Positions 17,980 through 26,242 of a DNA stretch of 64,000 bases are shown piece after piece. The DNA lies in NCBI GenBank assembly GCA_003052455.1, contig QAPD01000044.1:25351-89350 (forward strand), read 5' to 3'. Below the pieces are notes generated by a model. That model was given only the letters and a program-made list of their open reading frames with translations, did not search any database and had not been told where the DNA came from. Numbering within the stretch: the stretch's first letter is position 1; the number at the start of each line of letters is the position of its first letter. This stretch comes from Sphaerisporangium cinnabarinum (GTDB taxonomy: Bacteria > Actinomycetota > Actinomycetes > Actinomycetales > Cellulomonadaceae). The translations under genes and the position numbers were made by a program.

Positions 17980-19431
17980 GTGATCCGCGCAACACCGTCG
18001 TGGCGCCCCCTCGCAGCCCTGGCCGGCTTCGTGCTGGTCCCTGCCCTCGGCCTGACCGCCGCGACCGCGGTCGCCGCGCCCTCGGGCGAGCACATCGACC
18101 TCTACCAGGACGGCGTCGCGGTGACGACCGGGCCCGACGGCGGCGCCGCGGTGCTGCGTCTCGCACCCGGCGTGGGCGCGACCTATCTCGAGGGCAGCCG
18201 CGTGCTCGACCCGACGTCGCTCGACCCCGTCGCGCTCGCCGCGGGTGTCGACCCCGCGGACGGCGAGGCGGACCGGCTCGCCCAGGTCGCCGGGGCCCCG
18301 CTCGACGCGACGGCGCTCCTCGACCCCGCTCTCGCCCAGGAGACCGCCACCGCGTCGCGGGCGTGGCTCGCGTCCGGCGTCGTGCCGGGCGCGGGCGGGC
18401 CGTTCGCCGCGCTCGGCGAGGCGGCCCTCCTCGACCTGCGGGCCCTCACGCTCGACGACGGCGCCGCCCTCGCCGCGCCGTCACCCAAGTGGCGCTACGT
18501 CTGGCCGCGCGACGCCTCGTTCACCGCGGCGGCGTTCGCCCGCACCGGCCACGTCGACGATGCGCGCGACGTCCTCGGCTTCCTCGCGCGGGTCCAGGAG
18601 GACGACGGCCCGTTCCACGCGCGCTACCTCCCCGACGGCTCGGGGGTTCCCGACGACCGCGGCCTCCAGTCCGACGGCGTCGGCTGGGTCCTGTGGGCCG
18701 CGGACGTCGTCCTGGAGGAGACGCCCGCCGGGGACCGCCCCGAGGTGGCCGCCGAGCTGCGGCCGCTCGTCGACGCCGCGACGAGCCACGCGCTCGAGCT
18801 CGTCGACGGCGAGGACCCGCTGCCGCCGCCGTCGAGCGACTACTGGGAGGTCGAGCCCACGTCCCTCACGCTCGGCACCGCCGGTCCGCTGCTCGCCGGT
18901 CTGGAGGCCGCGGCGGACGTGTACGCGACCGCGGGCGAGGCGCGGCGCGCGCACGAGGCGACGCTGGCCGCCGCCCGCCTGCGCATGGCGGTCGAGCGCT
19001 CGTTCGGGCCCCAGGGCTACCCGCGCCACGTCACCGGGGGCGCGCGCGACGCCTCGACCGCGTTCGTGCTGCCCCCGTTCCAGCCGGAGCCGCTCGCCGG
19101 GGCGGACGAGGCCTGGCGCGCGTCCGTGACCGAGATGCTGCGCCCGGCGGGCGGGCTCGCGCCGGGCGCCGGCTGGCGCGAGGACGGCATCTCGTGGACG
19201 CCGCAGACGACGCTGTACGCGCTGGCCGCGGCGTCGTCGTCCGACCCCGAGGACCGCGCCGACGCCGAGGAGTGGCTCCGCTGGGTCGACGACCACCGCA
19301 CCGCGTCCGGCGCGATCCCGGAGAAGGTCCTGGCCGACGGCTCGCCCGCCGCGGTCGCGCCGCTGTCGTGGAGCTCCGCGCTCGTCGTGCTCGCGCTCGT
19401 GGAGCTCGACACCCACGGCACCGCGGGCTGA
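17980..19431 (+). CDS. Secreted glycoside hydrolase family 15-like protein
   Basis: 483 aa from GTG 17980. A signal peptide is clear: basic start, hydrophobic core LAALAGFVLVPALGL and cleavage near TAVAA. The (alpha/alpha)6 barrel of GH15 is indicated by WRYVWPRDASF (about 170-180), GLQSDGVGWVLWA (about 230-242), SDYWEVE (about 285-291, carrying the likely catalytic acid), GISWTPQTTLY, and GAIPEKV followed by PLSWSSALVVLAL near the end (second catalytic Glu). Family members include glucoamylase, glucodextranase and trehalase; the substrate cannot be named. No carbohydrate-binding module is present. It is divergent from groEL. Confidence 0.85.
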   Translation: MIRATPSWRPLAALAGFVLVPALGLTAATAVAAPSGEHIDLYQDGVAVTTGPDGGAAVLRLAPGVGATYLEGSRVLDPTSLDPVALAAGVDPADGEADRLAQVAGAPLDATALLDPALAQETATASRAWLASGVVPGAGGPFAALGEAALLDLRALTLDDGAALAAPSPKWRYVWPRDASFTAAAFARTGHVDDARDVLGFLARVQEDDGPFHARYLPDGSGVPDDRGLQSDGVGWVLWAADVVLEETPAGDRPEVAAELRPLVDAATSHALELVDGEDPLPPPSSDYWEVEPTSLTLGTAGPLLAGLEAAADVYATAGEARRAHEATLAAARLRMAVERSFGPQGYPRHVTGGARDASTAFVLPPFQPEPLAGADEAWRASVTEMLRPAGGLAPGAGWREDGISWTPQTTLYALAAASSSDPEDRADAEEWLRWVDDHRTASGAIPEKVLADGSPAAVAPLSWSSALVVLALVELDTHGTAG

Positions 19432-19471
19432 CGACCGCCGAGGCCTCGCACGGTGCGACGAGGCGCGCGCC

Positions 19472-20977
19472 CTACCGCGTGCCGACGCCGGTCGCCGCGA
19501 CCGGTCCCAGCTCCGGAGCCTCCCGCACGTCGAACTCGCGTCGCAGCACCCGCCGCGCGGCGTACCAGCCGCCGAGGCCGTGCACCCCCGGTCCGGGCGG
19601 CGTCGACGCCGAGCAGAGGTACACGCCCTCCAGCCCGACGGCGTAGGGGTCGAACCGGGGCGTGGGCCGCGCGACCATCTGCCACATGCTCACGGCGCCG
19701 CCCGCGATGTCGCCGCCCACGTAGCTCTCGTCGTGCGCCGCCATCTCCGCCGCGGGGACGCAGCGCGACGCCACGACGACGTCCCGGAACCCCGGCGCGA
19801 ACCGCTCGACCTGCGCGACGACGTCCTCCGTCACGTCGCGCGTCGACCCCGCGGGCACGTGCGCGTAGGTCCACAGCGGGTGCAGCCCGCCCGCCCCGCG
19901 CCCGGGGTCGACGACGGTCGGGTCGCTCACGAGCACCACGGGCCGGGCCGCGTGGCGGCCCGCCGCGACGTCGGCCTCGCTGCGCGCCATCTCGGCGCGC
20001 GTCCCGCCGAGGTGCACGGTTCCTGCGCGCCCCACCTCGGGGTCGGCCCAGGGCACCGGCCCGGAGAGCACGAGGTCGACCTTCGCGGCCGCGTCGCCGT
20101 GCCGGAACCTGCGCAGCGCGCCCTCCGCGCGCGGCGGGAGCCGGTCCGCGAACACGTCGGCGACGACGCGCGGCGCCGTGTCGAACACGTAGGCGCGGGC
20201 CCGCGGCAGGTCCGCGAGCGAACCGACCCGGTGGCCCGTGACGACGTCGCCCCCGTGGGCGCGCAGGTCGTCCTCGAGCGCGGCGACGATCGCGCCGGAG
20301 CCGCCGCGCGGCAGCGGCCAGCCGCCCGGCGCGTGGCCGAGCGACGCCAGCAGCACCGCCGTCCCGGCCGCGGCGAGGGACGGGAGGCGGGAGATCGCGT
20401 GCGCCGCGACGCCCGTGAGGAGCGCGCCGGCCTCGTCGGTGCGGAAGCGCCGCGTCCACGCGGGGCTCCCCTGCTCCAGCACCGCCGCGCCGAACCGGGC
20501 CGTCACACCGGCGCCGCCCGGCGTCAGCACACGCCCCGGCACCGACCGCTTGTCGCCGAGGGCGACCGCGACGACGTCGCGCCACCCCTCGGAGAGCGGG
20601 CCGAGCAGGGCGCGCCAGGCGGCGCCGTCGACCCCGAGCCGCTCGACCGTGCGCTCGAGGTCGTGATACGCCACGCCCGCGCGACCCCCGTCGAGGGGGT
20701 GGGCGTACGAGACCTCGGGCGCGAGCAGCTCCACGCCGCGCGCGCCGAGGTCGAACGCCTCGAAGAACGGCGAGGCCCACGCCATCGGGTGCACCGCCGA
20801 GCAGACGTCGTGCACGACGCCGTCGGCCAGGCCGAGGTCGAGCGTGCGGGCCCCGCCGCCCGACGTCGGCTGCGCCTCCAGCACGCGCACGGAGAGACCG
20901 GCGCGTGCGAGGGTCACGGCGGCGGCCAGGCCGTTGGGGCCCGAACCGACGACGACGGCGTCGAGGTCCTCCGTCAC
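19472..20977 (-). CDS. Phytoene desaturase-like FAD-dependent oxidoreductase
   Basis: 501 aa from GTG 20977, with GAGGG 7 nt upstream. The N-terminal dinucleotide fold is VVVGSGPNGLAAAVTLARAG (about 8-27), followed by the GG motif TSGGGARTLDL. The C-terminal FAD block is GVYLCSASTPPGPGVHGLGG, of the CrtI/BDE-type NAD(P)/FAD oxidoreductase family. Such proteins desaturate or isomerise isoprenoid chains, but the group also holds many enzymes of unknown substrate, and no carotenoid gene is nearby. It starts 19 bp after the cspA stop and may be transcribed with it. Confidence 0.82.
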   Translation of the reverse strand: MTEDLDAVVVGSGPNGLAAAVTLARAGLSVRVLEAQPTSGGGARTLDLGLADGVVHDVCSAVHPMAWASPFFEAFDLGARGVELLAPEVSYAHPLDGGRAGVAYHDLERTVERLGVDGAAWRALLGPLSEGWRDVVAVALGDKRSVPGRVLTPGGAGVTARFGAAVLEQGSPAWTRRFRTDEAGALLTGVAAHAISRLPSLAAAGTAVLLASLGHAPGGWPLPRGGSGAIVAALEDDLRAHGGDVVTGHRVGSLADLPRARAYVFDTAPRVVADVFADRLPPRAEGALRRFRHGDAAAKVDLVLSGPVPWADPEVGRAGTVHLGGTRAEMARSEADVAAGRHAARPVVLVSDPTVVDPGRGAGGLHPLWTYAHVPAGSTRDVTEDVVAQVERFAPGFRDVVVASRCVPAAEMAAHDESYVGGDIAGGAVSMWQMVARPTPRFDPYAVGLEGVYLCSASTPPGPGVHGLGGWYAARRVLRREFDVREAPELGPVAATGVGTR

Positions 20978-20996
20978 GCGACCCTCGGAGCCGGGC

Positions 20997-21200
20997 TCAG
21001 AGCGGCCGCACCTGCTCGGCCTGCGGGCCCTTGCTGCCCTGGCCGAGCTCGAACTCGACCTCCTGGCCCTCGTCGAGCGTGCGGTAGCCGTCCGTCTGGA
21101 TCGCGCTGAAGTGCACGAAGAGGTCCTGTCCACCCGCTGCGGGCGTGATGAACCCGTAGCCCTTCTCGGCGTTGAACCACTTCACGGTCCCCTGAGCCAT
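20997..21200 (-). CDS. cspA: Cold-shock protein, CspA family
   Basis: 67 aa single CSD domain that binds single-stranded RNA/DNA. RNP1 is KGYGFI and RNP2 is DLFVHFSAI, with the usual opening [12 protein letters not shown] and closing [11 protein letters not shown] 21200 has GAGGAGA 6 nt upstream; upstream in-frame codons lack this. The leader of about 50 nt contains a short hairpin. Gene symbol by family; the paralog cannot be specified. Confidence 0.96.
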   Translation of the reverse strand: MAQGTVKWFNAEKGYGFITPAAGGQDLFVHFSAIQTDGYRTLDEGQEVEFELGQGSKGPQAEQVRPL

Positions 21201-21219
21201 GTACGTCTCCTCGTGCATC

Positions 21220-21262
21220 GTCGCCCGCGAGGCGACCGCCGCCCCGTGGTAGCCCGAGCCTA
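21220..21262 (-). promoter_or_regulatory. cspA promoter -10 box and 5'UTR hairpin
   Basis: TAGGCT on the minus strand (21262-21257) predicts a start near 21250. The leader then has GTCGCC and GGCGAC arms (21236-21231 and 21225-21220) with a 5-nt loop, about 20 nt before the start codon. Confidence 0.5.
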
Positions 21263-21384
21263 GCCCGCAGGCGGCGTGCACGGAAGGTCGAACGGCACCT
21301 GGCAACAGCTCGGGTTCCAGGGCCGAACGAGCAGGTCACGCGGGTGGTGCACTCGGGTCGAGCACCCCGGTCGGGGCGGACCGG

Positions 21385-22035
21385 TCAGCCGACCGGTGCC
21401 AGCTCGGACTTGATGATCACCGCGACGTCGCCCTCGCGCAGGCTGTCGACCTGGACGACGTTATCCGCGGGGATCCCCAGTGTCGCGGCGACGGCGGCGG
21501 CGGTGTCGCTCCGGTCGGGCACGTACCAGACCGTGGTGGCGTCGACCGGTGCCGGCCCGTTCGTGTAGTCCGTGGCGACGGTGTTGCTGAAGCCCTGCGC
21601 GTCGAGGGCATCCTTGCCCTTGGCCGCCTCGCCGCCGATGCCGCTGTCGTTCAGCACGCGGACGTAGGCACTCGGGTCGGCCGCCGCCATGAGCGTCGCG
21701 AGGTCCGGGGTCTCGGGCGTCTCCTCGGTCGCGGGCGGTTCCTCCGCGGCCGGGGGCTCCTCGGTCGCCGGAGGCTCCTCCGCCGCGGGCGGCTCCTCGG
21801 CCTCCCCGGCCGGGGGCTCCGTGGACTGCGCCTGCGGCGGGTCGTCCGTGGCCCCGTTGTCGGACAGCAGCGCGACGCCCCCGTACGCGAGGCCGGCGAA
21901 GACGACGGCGACCAGCAGGAACGGCCACGTCTTGCTCCACCCGCTGCGCGGCGTGCGGTGCACCCCCACGGGCGCACCCTGCGGCGCGGGCGCGTCGAAC
22001 TCGTCGGGCGCGTAGGGGTAGCGGCTCTTCGTCAC
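21385..22035 (-). CDS. LytR C-terminal domain (LytR_C) membrane-anchored protein
   Basis: 216 aa from GTG 22035. Cytoplasmic N-terminus (1-35), one transmembrane helix WPFLLVAVVFAGLAYGGVALL (about 37-57, trimmed), an extracytoplasmic linker of five EEPPA-type repeats (about 75-110), then a LytR_C domain with VRVLNDSGIGGEAAKGKDAL and TTVWYVPDRSDTAAAVAATLG. LytR_C domains are found on wall-teichoic-acid/arabinogalactan ligases (LCP) or alone; the role of solo forms is unknown. Hairpin ACCGGTC/GACCGGT at 21380-21397 overlaps its stop. It lies downstream of the DUF3263 gene, with 79 bp between. Confidence 0.82.
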   Translation of the reverse strand: MTKSRYPYAPDEFDAPAPQGAPVGVHRTPRSGWSKTWPFLLVAVVFAGLAYGGVALLSDNGATDDPPQAQSTEPPAGEAEEPPAAEEPPATEEPPAAEEPPATEETPETPDLATLMAAADPSAYVRVLNDSGIGGEAAKGKDALDAQGFSNTVATDYTNGPAPVDATTVWYVPDRSDTAAAVAATLGIPADNVVQVDSLREGDVAVIIKSELAPVG

Positions 22036-22114
22036 GGCGACAGGGTAGCCCGGTCGGGGCTCTCGGCTAAACGCCCTGTTCGCCCGGACTTCACGCGCGG
22101 CCCGTCGTCCCGGG

Positions 22115-22435
22115 TCAGAGACCCTCGAGCCGGCGCGCCGTGCGCGCCCGCTGCCGGGTGGACCGCATCCGCCGCAGGCGCTTGACGAGCATGGGGTCGT
22201 GCGCGAGCGCGGCCGGGGAATCGATGAGCGCGTTGAGCACCTGGTAGTAGCGCGTCGCGGACATGTCGAACAGCTCGCGCACCGCCTGCTCCTTGGCGCC
22301 CGAGTACTTCCACCACTGCCGCTCGAACGCCAGGATCTCCTGGTCCCGCTCGCTCAGGCCCGACGCCGGCGCCTCCGAGGTGGTCGGGTCGCCGACCGCG
22401 TCGGGTCCGTCGAGCACGTACGCTGCCTCGCTCAT
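22115..22435 (-). CDS. DUF3263 domain protein
   Basis: 106 aa. It shows the strongly conserved actinobacterial core [20 protein letters not shown], then [17 protein letters not shown] and [16 protein letters not shown]. This looks like a small helix-turn-helix protein with a basic tail, so nucleic-acid binding is plausible but unproven. Start ATG 22435 has GGGAGGGA just upstream. It probably heads a two-gene unit with the LytR_C gene. Confidence 0.88.
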   Translation of the reverse strand: MSEAAYVLDGPDAVGDPTTSEAPASGLSERDQEILAFERQWWKYSGAKEQAVRELFDMSATRYYQVLNALIDSPAALAHDPMLVKRLRRMRSTRQRARTARRLEGL

Positions 22436-22568
22436 CGTTCCCTCCCTGCACTCTCTCGTCACCGGACCTGCGCACTCCCGTGCGCGCGGCCGCCTCTCAG
22501 CCTACGCACGAACCACACCCGTGTCATTCGTCCTCGCCGCACGCTGCGGACGTGCCGAGGACGCCGGT

Positions 22569-22574
22569 TAGGCT
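22569..22574 (+). promoter_or_regulatory. -10 box TAGGCT of a probable leaderless promoter
   Basis: TAGGCT, 7 nt, then GTG 22582, with no ribosome-binding site. It decides the start of the uracil-DNA glycosylase gene. Confidence 0.6.
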
Positions 22575-22581
22575 CGGGCCC

Positions 22582-23325
22582 GTGGAGAGCGCACCCGCCC
22601 AGCCCGTCGCCGTCGACCCGGTCGCGACCGCCTCGACGGCCGACCCCCGCCCGGCCCTCGCGAGCATCATGGCGCCCGACTGGGCCGAGGCCCTCGCGCC
22701 CGTCGAGCCGCAGCTGCACGCGCTCGGCGACTTCCTGCGCGCCGAGGTGGCGGCCGGACGGGAGTACCTCCCCGCGCCGTCGGCCATCCTCAACGCGTTC
22801 TCGCGCCCCCTGTCCGAGGTGCGGGTGCTCGTCGTCGGGCAGGACCCGTACCCCACGCCCGGGCACCCGATGGGGCTGTCGTTCTCCGTGCAGCCGCACG
22901 TGCGCCCGGTGCCCCGCTCGCTCCAGAACATCTTCGCCGAGCTCGCGGACGACGTCGGCGCCCCGACGCCCGCGAACGGCGACCTGTCCGCGTGGAGCGA
23001 CCAGGGCGTCATGCTCCTCAACAGGGTGCTCACCGTCCGGCCGGGCGAGCCCGGGTCGCACCGCGGCCAGGGCTGGGAGGCCGTCACCGAGGCGGCGATC
23101 CGCGCGCTCGTCGCGCGCGACGCCCCGCTCGTCGCGATCCTCTGGGGTCGCGACGCCGCGACCCTGCGCCCGATGCTCGGCGACACCCCCGTCGTCGCGA
23201 GCGCCCACCCGAGCCCGCTCTCCGCGCGCCGCGGGTTCTTCGGGTCGCGCCCGTTCTCGCGCGTCAACGAGCTCCTCGTCGCCCAGGGCGCCGACCCCGT
23301 CGACTGGACCCTCCCCACCACCTGA
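22582..23325 (+). CDS. ung: Uracil-DNA glycosylase, family 1
   Basis: 247 aa. It removes uracil from DNA in base-excision repair. Catalytic water-activating motif [17 protein letters not shown] (about 87-103), the family's LLNRVLTVR strand (about 148-156), the DNA-intercalation loop [20 protein letters not shown] (about 212-231) with the catalytic His, and WGRDA are all present. The first about 30 residues are a variable Ala/Pro-rich extension. GTG 22582 is chosen because TAGGCT lies 7 nt before it. Confidence 0.96.
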   Translation: MESAPAQPVAVDPVATASTADPRPALASIMAPDWAEALAPVEPQLHALGDFLRAEVAAGREYLPAPSAILNAFSRPLSEVRVLVVGQDPYPTPGHPMGLSFSVQPHVRPVPRSLQNIFAELADDVGAPTPANGDLSAWSDQGVMLLNRVLTVRPGEPGSHRGQGWEAVTEAAIRALVARDAPLVAILWGRDAATLRPMLGDTPVVASAHPSPLSARRGFFGSRPFSRVNELLVAQGADPVDWTLPTT

Positions 23326-23454
23326 CCCCCGCCCGCCCCCTCCCCCGCCTCCGCCGAGCAGGCGGTCCTGGCTCGTCCGCGCCGCGTGACGCGCCAGGAC
23401 CACCTGCTCGACCCGCCAGGAACGCCGGGTCGACGGCGCGCCGCCCCGCAGGAG

Positions 23455-23460
23455 CACAAT
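23455..23460 (+). promoter_or_regulatory. -10 box CACAAT of a probable leaderless promoter
   Basis: CACAAT is followed by 7 nt and GTG 23468. It supports a start at 23468 instead of the in-frame codon at 23459. Confidence 0.45.
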
Positions 23461-23467
23461 GGGGCGG

Positions 23468-24337
23468 GTGACGACGCAGAACCCGACGACCACTCCCCTG
23501 GCCGGCGACACCGCCGACGCACGCCGACCCGACGACCCCGCTCCCCGCTGGTCGAGCTACGTCGCGATCGGCGACTCGTTCACCGAGGGGCTGTGGGACC
23601 CGTACCCCGGCGAGGAGGACCACCAGCGGGGGTGGGCCGACCTCCTCGCCCAGCACCTCGCGACCCGGCGCGTCGCCGCCGGCGAGGAGCCGCTGCGGTA
23701 CGCGAACCTCGCGATCCGGGGGCGCAAGCTGCGCTCGATCCTCACCGAGCAGGTGCCGGCTGCGCTGGAGCTCCGGCCGGACCTGGTGAGCGTCATCGGC
23801 GGCGGCAACGACATCCTGCGGCCGAACGCCGACGTCGACCGCCTCGCGCGCAACCTCGAGCACGCGGTCTCGCGACTGCGCGGCGCGGGGATCGACGTGC
23901 TCATGGCGACGGGCTTCGACGCGTCGCAGTCGCCGCTCGTCGGCCTGACGCGGCCGCGCGTCGGCGTGTACAACGCCCACATCTGGTCGATCGCGCGCCG
24001 CCAGGGCGCGTACGTGCTGGACCTGTGGGGCATGCGCGCGCTCCACGACTGGCGCGTGTGGTCGGACGACCGCATCCACCTGACCCCCGCGGGGCACGCC
24101 CGGGTCGCGCAGGCGGCGCTCGTCGCGCTCGGCCAGGCGCCCGACGACGCCGCGTGGGACGACCCGCTGGCTCCCCTCCCGCCCGCACCGGCCCTGGACC
24201 GCGCGCGGCAGAACGCGCAGTGGGTGCGCACGCACGTCGTGCCATGGGCGCAGCGGCGGCTGCGCGGGACGTCGTCGGGCGACGGGCGGCTCCCCAAGGC
24301 GCCCGAGCTGCTGCCCGTCCCGCTCGCCGACCGCTGA
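23468..24337 (+). CDS. SGNH/GDSL-family hydrolase
   Basis: 289 aa from GTG 23468. Block I AIGDSFTEG holds the nucleophile Ser (about 34-42), block II is the Gly in NLAIRGRKL, block III is GGGNDIL (about 110-116), and block V is DRIHLTPAGHARVA with Asp and His of the triad. No signal peptide or membrane helix is visible, so it is probably a cytoplasmic esterase/lipase-like enzyme; substrate unknown. The C-terminal about 60 residues are basic and not part of the fold. Confidence 0.92.
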   Translation: MTTQNPTTTPLAGDTADARRPDDPAPRWSSYVAIGDSFTEGLWDPYPGEEDHQRGWADLLAQHLATRRVAAGEEPLRYANLAIRGRKLRSILTEQVPAALELRPDLVSVIGGGNDILRPNADVDRLARNLEHAVSRLRGAGIDVLMATGFDASQSPLVGLTRPRVGVYNAHIWSIARRQGAYVLDLWGMRALHDWRVWSDDRIHLTPAGHARVAQAALVALGQAPDDAAWDDPLAPLPPAPALDRARQNAQWVRTHVVPWAQRRLRGTSSGDGRLPKAPELLPVPLADR

Positions 24338-24350
24338 GCGCGGACGACGT

Positions 24351-24406
24351 CGGCAGCGCCTGCCGAGATCGGCGCGCGCGACCACCGATCCGGGCAGCGT
24401 CTGCCG
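24351..24406. repeat. Two similar small hairpins downstream of the SGNH hydrolase gene
   Basis: CGGCAGCGCCTGCCG at 24351-24365 and GGCAGCGTCTGCC at 24393-24405 are near-identical inverted repeats 42 bp apart. The core CTGCCGA also occurs three times at 626-672. Role unknown; they could add to termination or be remnants of a dispersed element. Confidence 0.6.
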
Positions 24407-24440
24407 ACCGACTGCTGACCTCGCGGTCCGCGTGGACACG

Positions 24441-24476
24441 ACGACGCCCCCGGCTCCGCGGAGCCGGGGGCGTCGT
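24441..24476. terminator. Perfect 18-bp-arm terminator between SGNH hydrolase and tRNA-Thr
   Basis: A 36-bp perfect palindrome (arms 24441-24458 and 24459-24476) lies 3 bp beyond the tRNA 3' end and would stop transcription from both sides. Confidence 0.85.
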
Positions 24477-24478
24477 GG

Positions 24479-24554
24479 TGGAGCCGCCTGTCGGATTCGA
24501 ACCGACGACCGTTCGCTTACAAGGCGAGTGCTCTACCGGCTGAGCTAAGGCGGC
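24479..24554 (-). tRNA. tRNA-Thr (anticodon TGT)
   Basis: Minus-strand cloverleaf with acceptor GCCGCCT paired to AGGCGGC, D-arm GCTC/GAGC, anticodon loop CTTGTAA (anticodon TGT, reads ACA), T-arm with GGTTCGAATCC, discriminator T and an encoded CCA (24481-24479). The outermost anticodon-stem pair is C-A, a mismatch. A strong terminator follows at once. Confidence 0.95.
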
Positions 24555-24671
24555 GTTCCCGGGGCTGCCGGGCGAGCGAACAGACTACCTGCTCGCCCGG
24601 CGCGCCCCGGTCGGCGGCCCGCGCCGGTCAGGGCACGGGCGGCGCGGGTCAGGACTCGGACCCCGTACCGG

Positions 24672-25523
24672 TCAGCCCTGGGCGGCGGTGACGGCCTGCG
24701 GGAGCGCGTTCGGGTCGCTCCAGTTGCCGTCCCACCGCTCACCGTTGATCGTGATCGTCGGCGTGCCGAACCCGCGCTCGCCGTGCAGCGACGTGTCCTG
24801 GTTCACGAGGCTCGACGCCGTCGCGACCCAGTCGCCGAACGTCTCGACGGCGGTCCCGTCCTCGATGCCGGCGGCGACGTCGGCCGGCACGCCCGCCTGC
24901 TCGGCGATGTCGGCGATCTGCGCGTCGGTCAGGGTCCCGCTGCCCTCCTGGGGCTGGTTCTGGAACATCGCGGTGTTGAAGTCGTTCAACGACTCGGGCG
25001 CACGGTCGGCGACCCAGGCCGCCGCGGCGGCGGAGCGGGTCGAGAACTGCTGCGACTGCGCGACGCGGTCGAGGATCGAGATCGGGTGCAGCACGACGGT
25101 CACGTCACCCGACTCGCGGAGCTGGTCGAGCGTCGCACCGTTCGTCTCCTCGAACTGGCCGCAGATGGGGCACATGTAGTCGAGGTAGACCCCGACCTCG
25201 ACGGCGCCCTCGTTCTGCGTCCCGGCGGCGCCGTCCGCGCCGATCGGGATGCCGCCGTCCTCGGCGTCGCTCGTGGCGGGGCTCGTGACGTCGGCGAGGT
25301 TGCCCGCCGCGACCGCGTCGATCGTCTTGTTCCGGTCGTTCATGGCCGGGATCCACACGGCGAGGAACACGCCGACGAGGACGAGGACGCCCGCGACGAG
25401 CGCTCCGATCGTGATGAGACGGTTGCGCTTGTCGCGCTTGGCCTGCGCCTCGCGCAGCGCGAGCGCCTCCGCGCGCGCCGCCTCGCGGCGCTGGGCCTTG
25501 GTCTGGGTTTCGTTGCTGGGCAT
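24672..25523 (-). CDS. Membrane-anchored DsbA-like thiol oxidoreductase
   Basis: 283 aa. Charged cytoplasmic N-terminus (1-34), one transmembrane helix near 35-57 (LITIGALVAGVLVLVGVFLAV, shortened), then an extracytoplasmic thioredoxin-fold domain of the DsbA/DsbG group (about 105-280). The active site is C-P-I-C in YLDYMCPICGQFEE near 119-122; FGTPTITINGE near 262-272 carries the cis-Pro. It should form or rearrange disulfides in exported proteins. The next gene downstream of its own start (25612-26196) is a membrane protein in the same direction, 88 bp apart. Close in type to mycobacterial MtDsbA-like proteins. Confidence 0.9.
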   Translation of the reverse strand: MPSNETQTKAQRREAARAEALALREAQAKRDKRNRLITIGALVAGVLVLVGVFLAVWIPAMNDRNKTIDAVAAGNLADVTSPATSDAEDGGIPIGADGAAGTQNEGAVEVGVYLDYMCPICGQFEETNGATLDQLRESGDVTVVLHPISILDRVAQSQQFSTRSAAAAAWVADRAPESLNDFNTAMFQNQPQEGSGTLTDAQIADIAEQAGVPADVAAGIEDGTAVETFGDWVATASSLVNQDTSLHGERGFGTPTITINGERWDGNWSDPNALPQAVTAAQG

Positions 25524-25611
25524 GGTCGTCCTCCGAGGGAGTGCCGAGAGCTGGGGATGTGTCAGGGTGCGCGCCGACGGGGTCGCGCGGGCCGTGCGTC
25601 CGACGGCGTCG

Positions 25612-26196
25612 TCAGACGAGCGCGACCTGCGGAGGCCCGCGCCGGGTGCGCACCACCGCGTCGGCGAGGTGGTGCAGCGCGGTGGGGACCGCGTCGGGCA
25701 CCGGGCGCACGACGCGGCGCGCGGCCCCGACGAGCGAGCCCACGGGGCGCAGCGCCCCCCGGAGCACGGCGCGCAGCGAGCGCCCGGCCCCGGTCACGAC
25801 GGCGCGGGAGCGCTCGTGCGCGCGCCGCGCCCAGGCCGACAGGCCCCACGCGACGGCGGCCGCTGCCGCGTGCGCCACGACGACGGGCAGCGCGAGCGCG
25901 CCCACGACGGTGACCATGGCGGCCGGGTCGCCCCCGAGCGCGGTGCCCGACGGGCAGTCCGGCACCTCGTGGACGAGCGCGAGGTGCATCCCGGCGGCGC
26001 CCCACACCCCCGGCACCGTCACGCACTGGTGCACGACGGCGTACCCGCGGTCGGCGAGGTGCGTCACGACGGCGGCGAGGAGGGTGAGGAGCAGGAGCGC
26101 GGGGCCGAGCAGACGGCCGGCTGCGGGCACGACGGACGTGCGCGTCACGCCGCGCGACAGGGCGCGCGGCACCGTCGTCCGGAGCACGGCGCCCAT
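25612..26196 (-). CDS. Hypothetical membrane protein
   Basis: 194 aa, not recognised. It has hydrophobic segments at about 29-48 (LLGPALLLLTLLAAVVTHLA), and about 95-119, with a possible third at about 68-80. Two Cys residues (in HQCVTV and PDCPSG) lie between the helices on the likely outer face and could form a disulfide. The C-terminal about 70 residues are Arg-rich and cytoplasmic. It lies upstream of the DsbA-like gene in the same direction, so a link to disulfide formation is possible but only by context. Confidence 0.6.
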   Translation of the reverse strand: MGAVLRTTVPRALSRGVTRTSVVPAAGRLLGPALLLLTLLAAVVTHLADRGYAVVHQCVTVPGVWGAAGMHLALVHEVPDCPSGTALGGDPAAMVTVVGALALPVVVAHAAAAAVAWGLSAWARRAHERSRAVVTGAGRSLRAVLRGALRPVGSLVGAARRVVRPVPDAVPTALHHLADAVVRTRRGPPQVALV

Positions 26197-26242
26197 CCTA
26201 CGCGTGCGGGCTGGTAGGGGGCTGGGAAGGGCCGGTGCCGGC

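Noticed and set aside
19442..19464. Inverted repeats GCCTCG/CGAGGC and TCGCAC/GTGCGA as a terminator between GH15 and FAD genes
   Set aside because: The two stems are mutually exclusive and short; not clear enough to annotate.
19472..20977. Carotenoid biosynthesis cluster around the phytoene desaturase-like gene
   Set aside because: No crtE, crtB or other carotenoid gene is nearby; the family has many other members.
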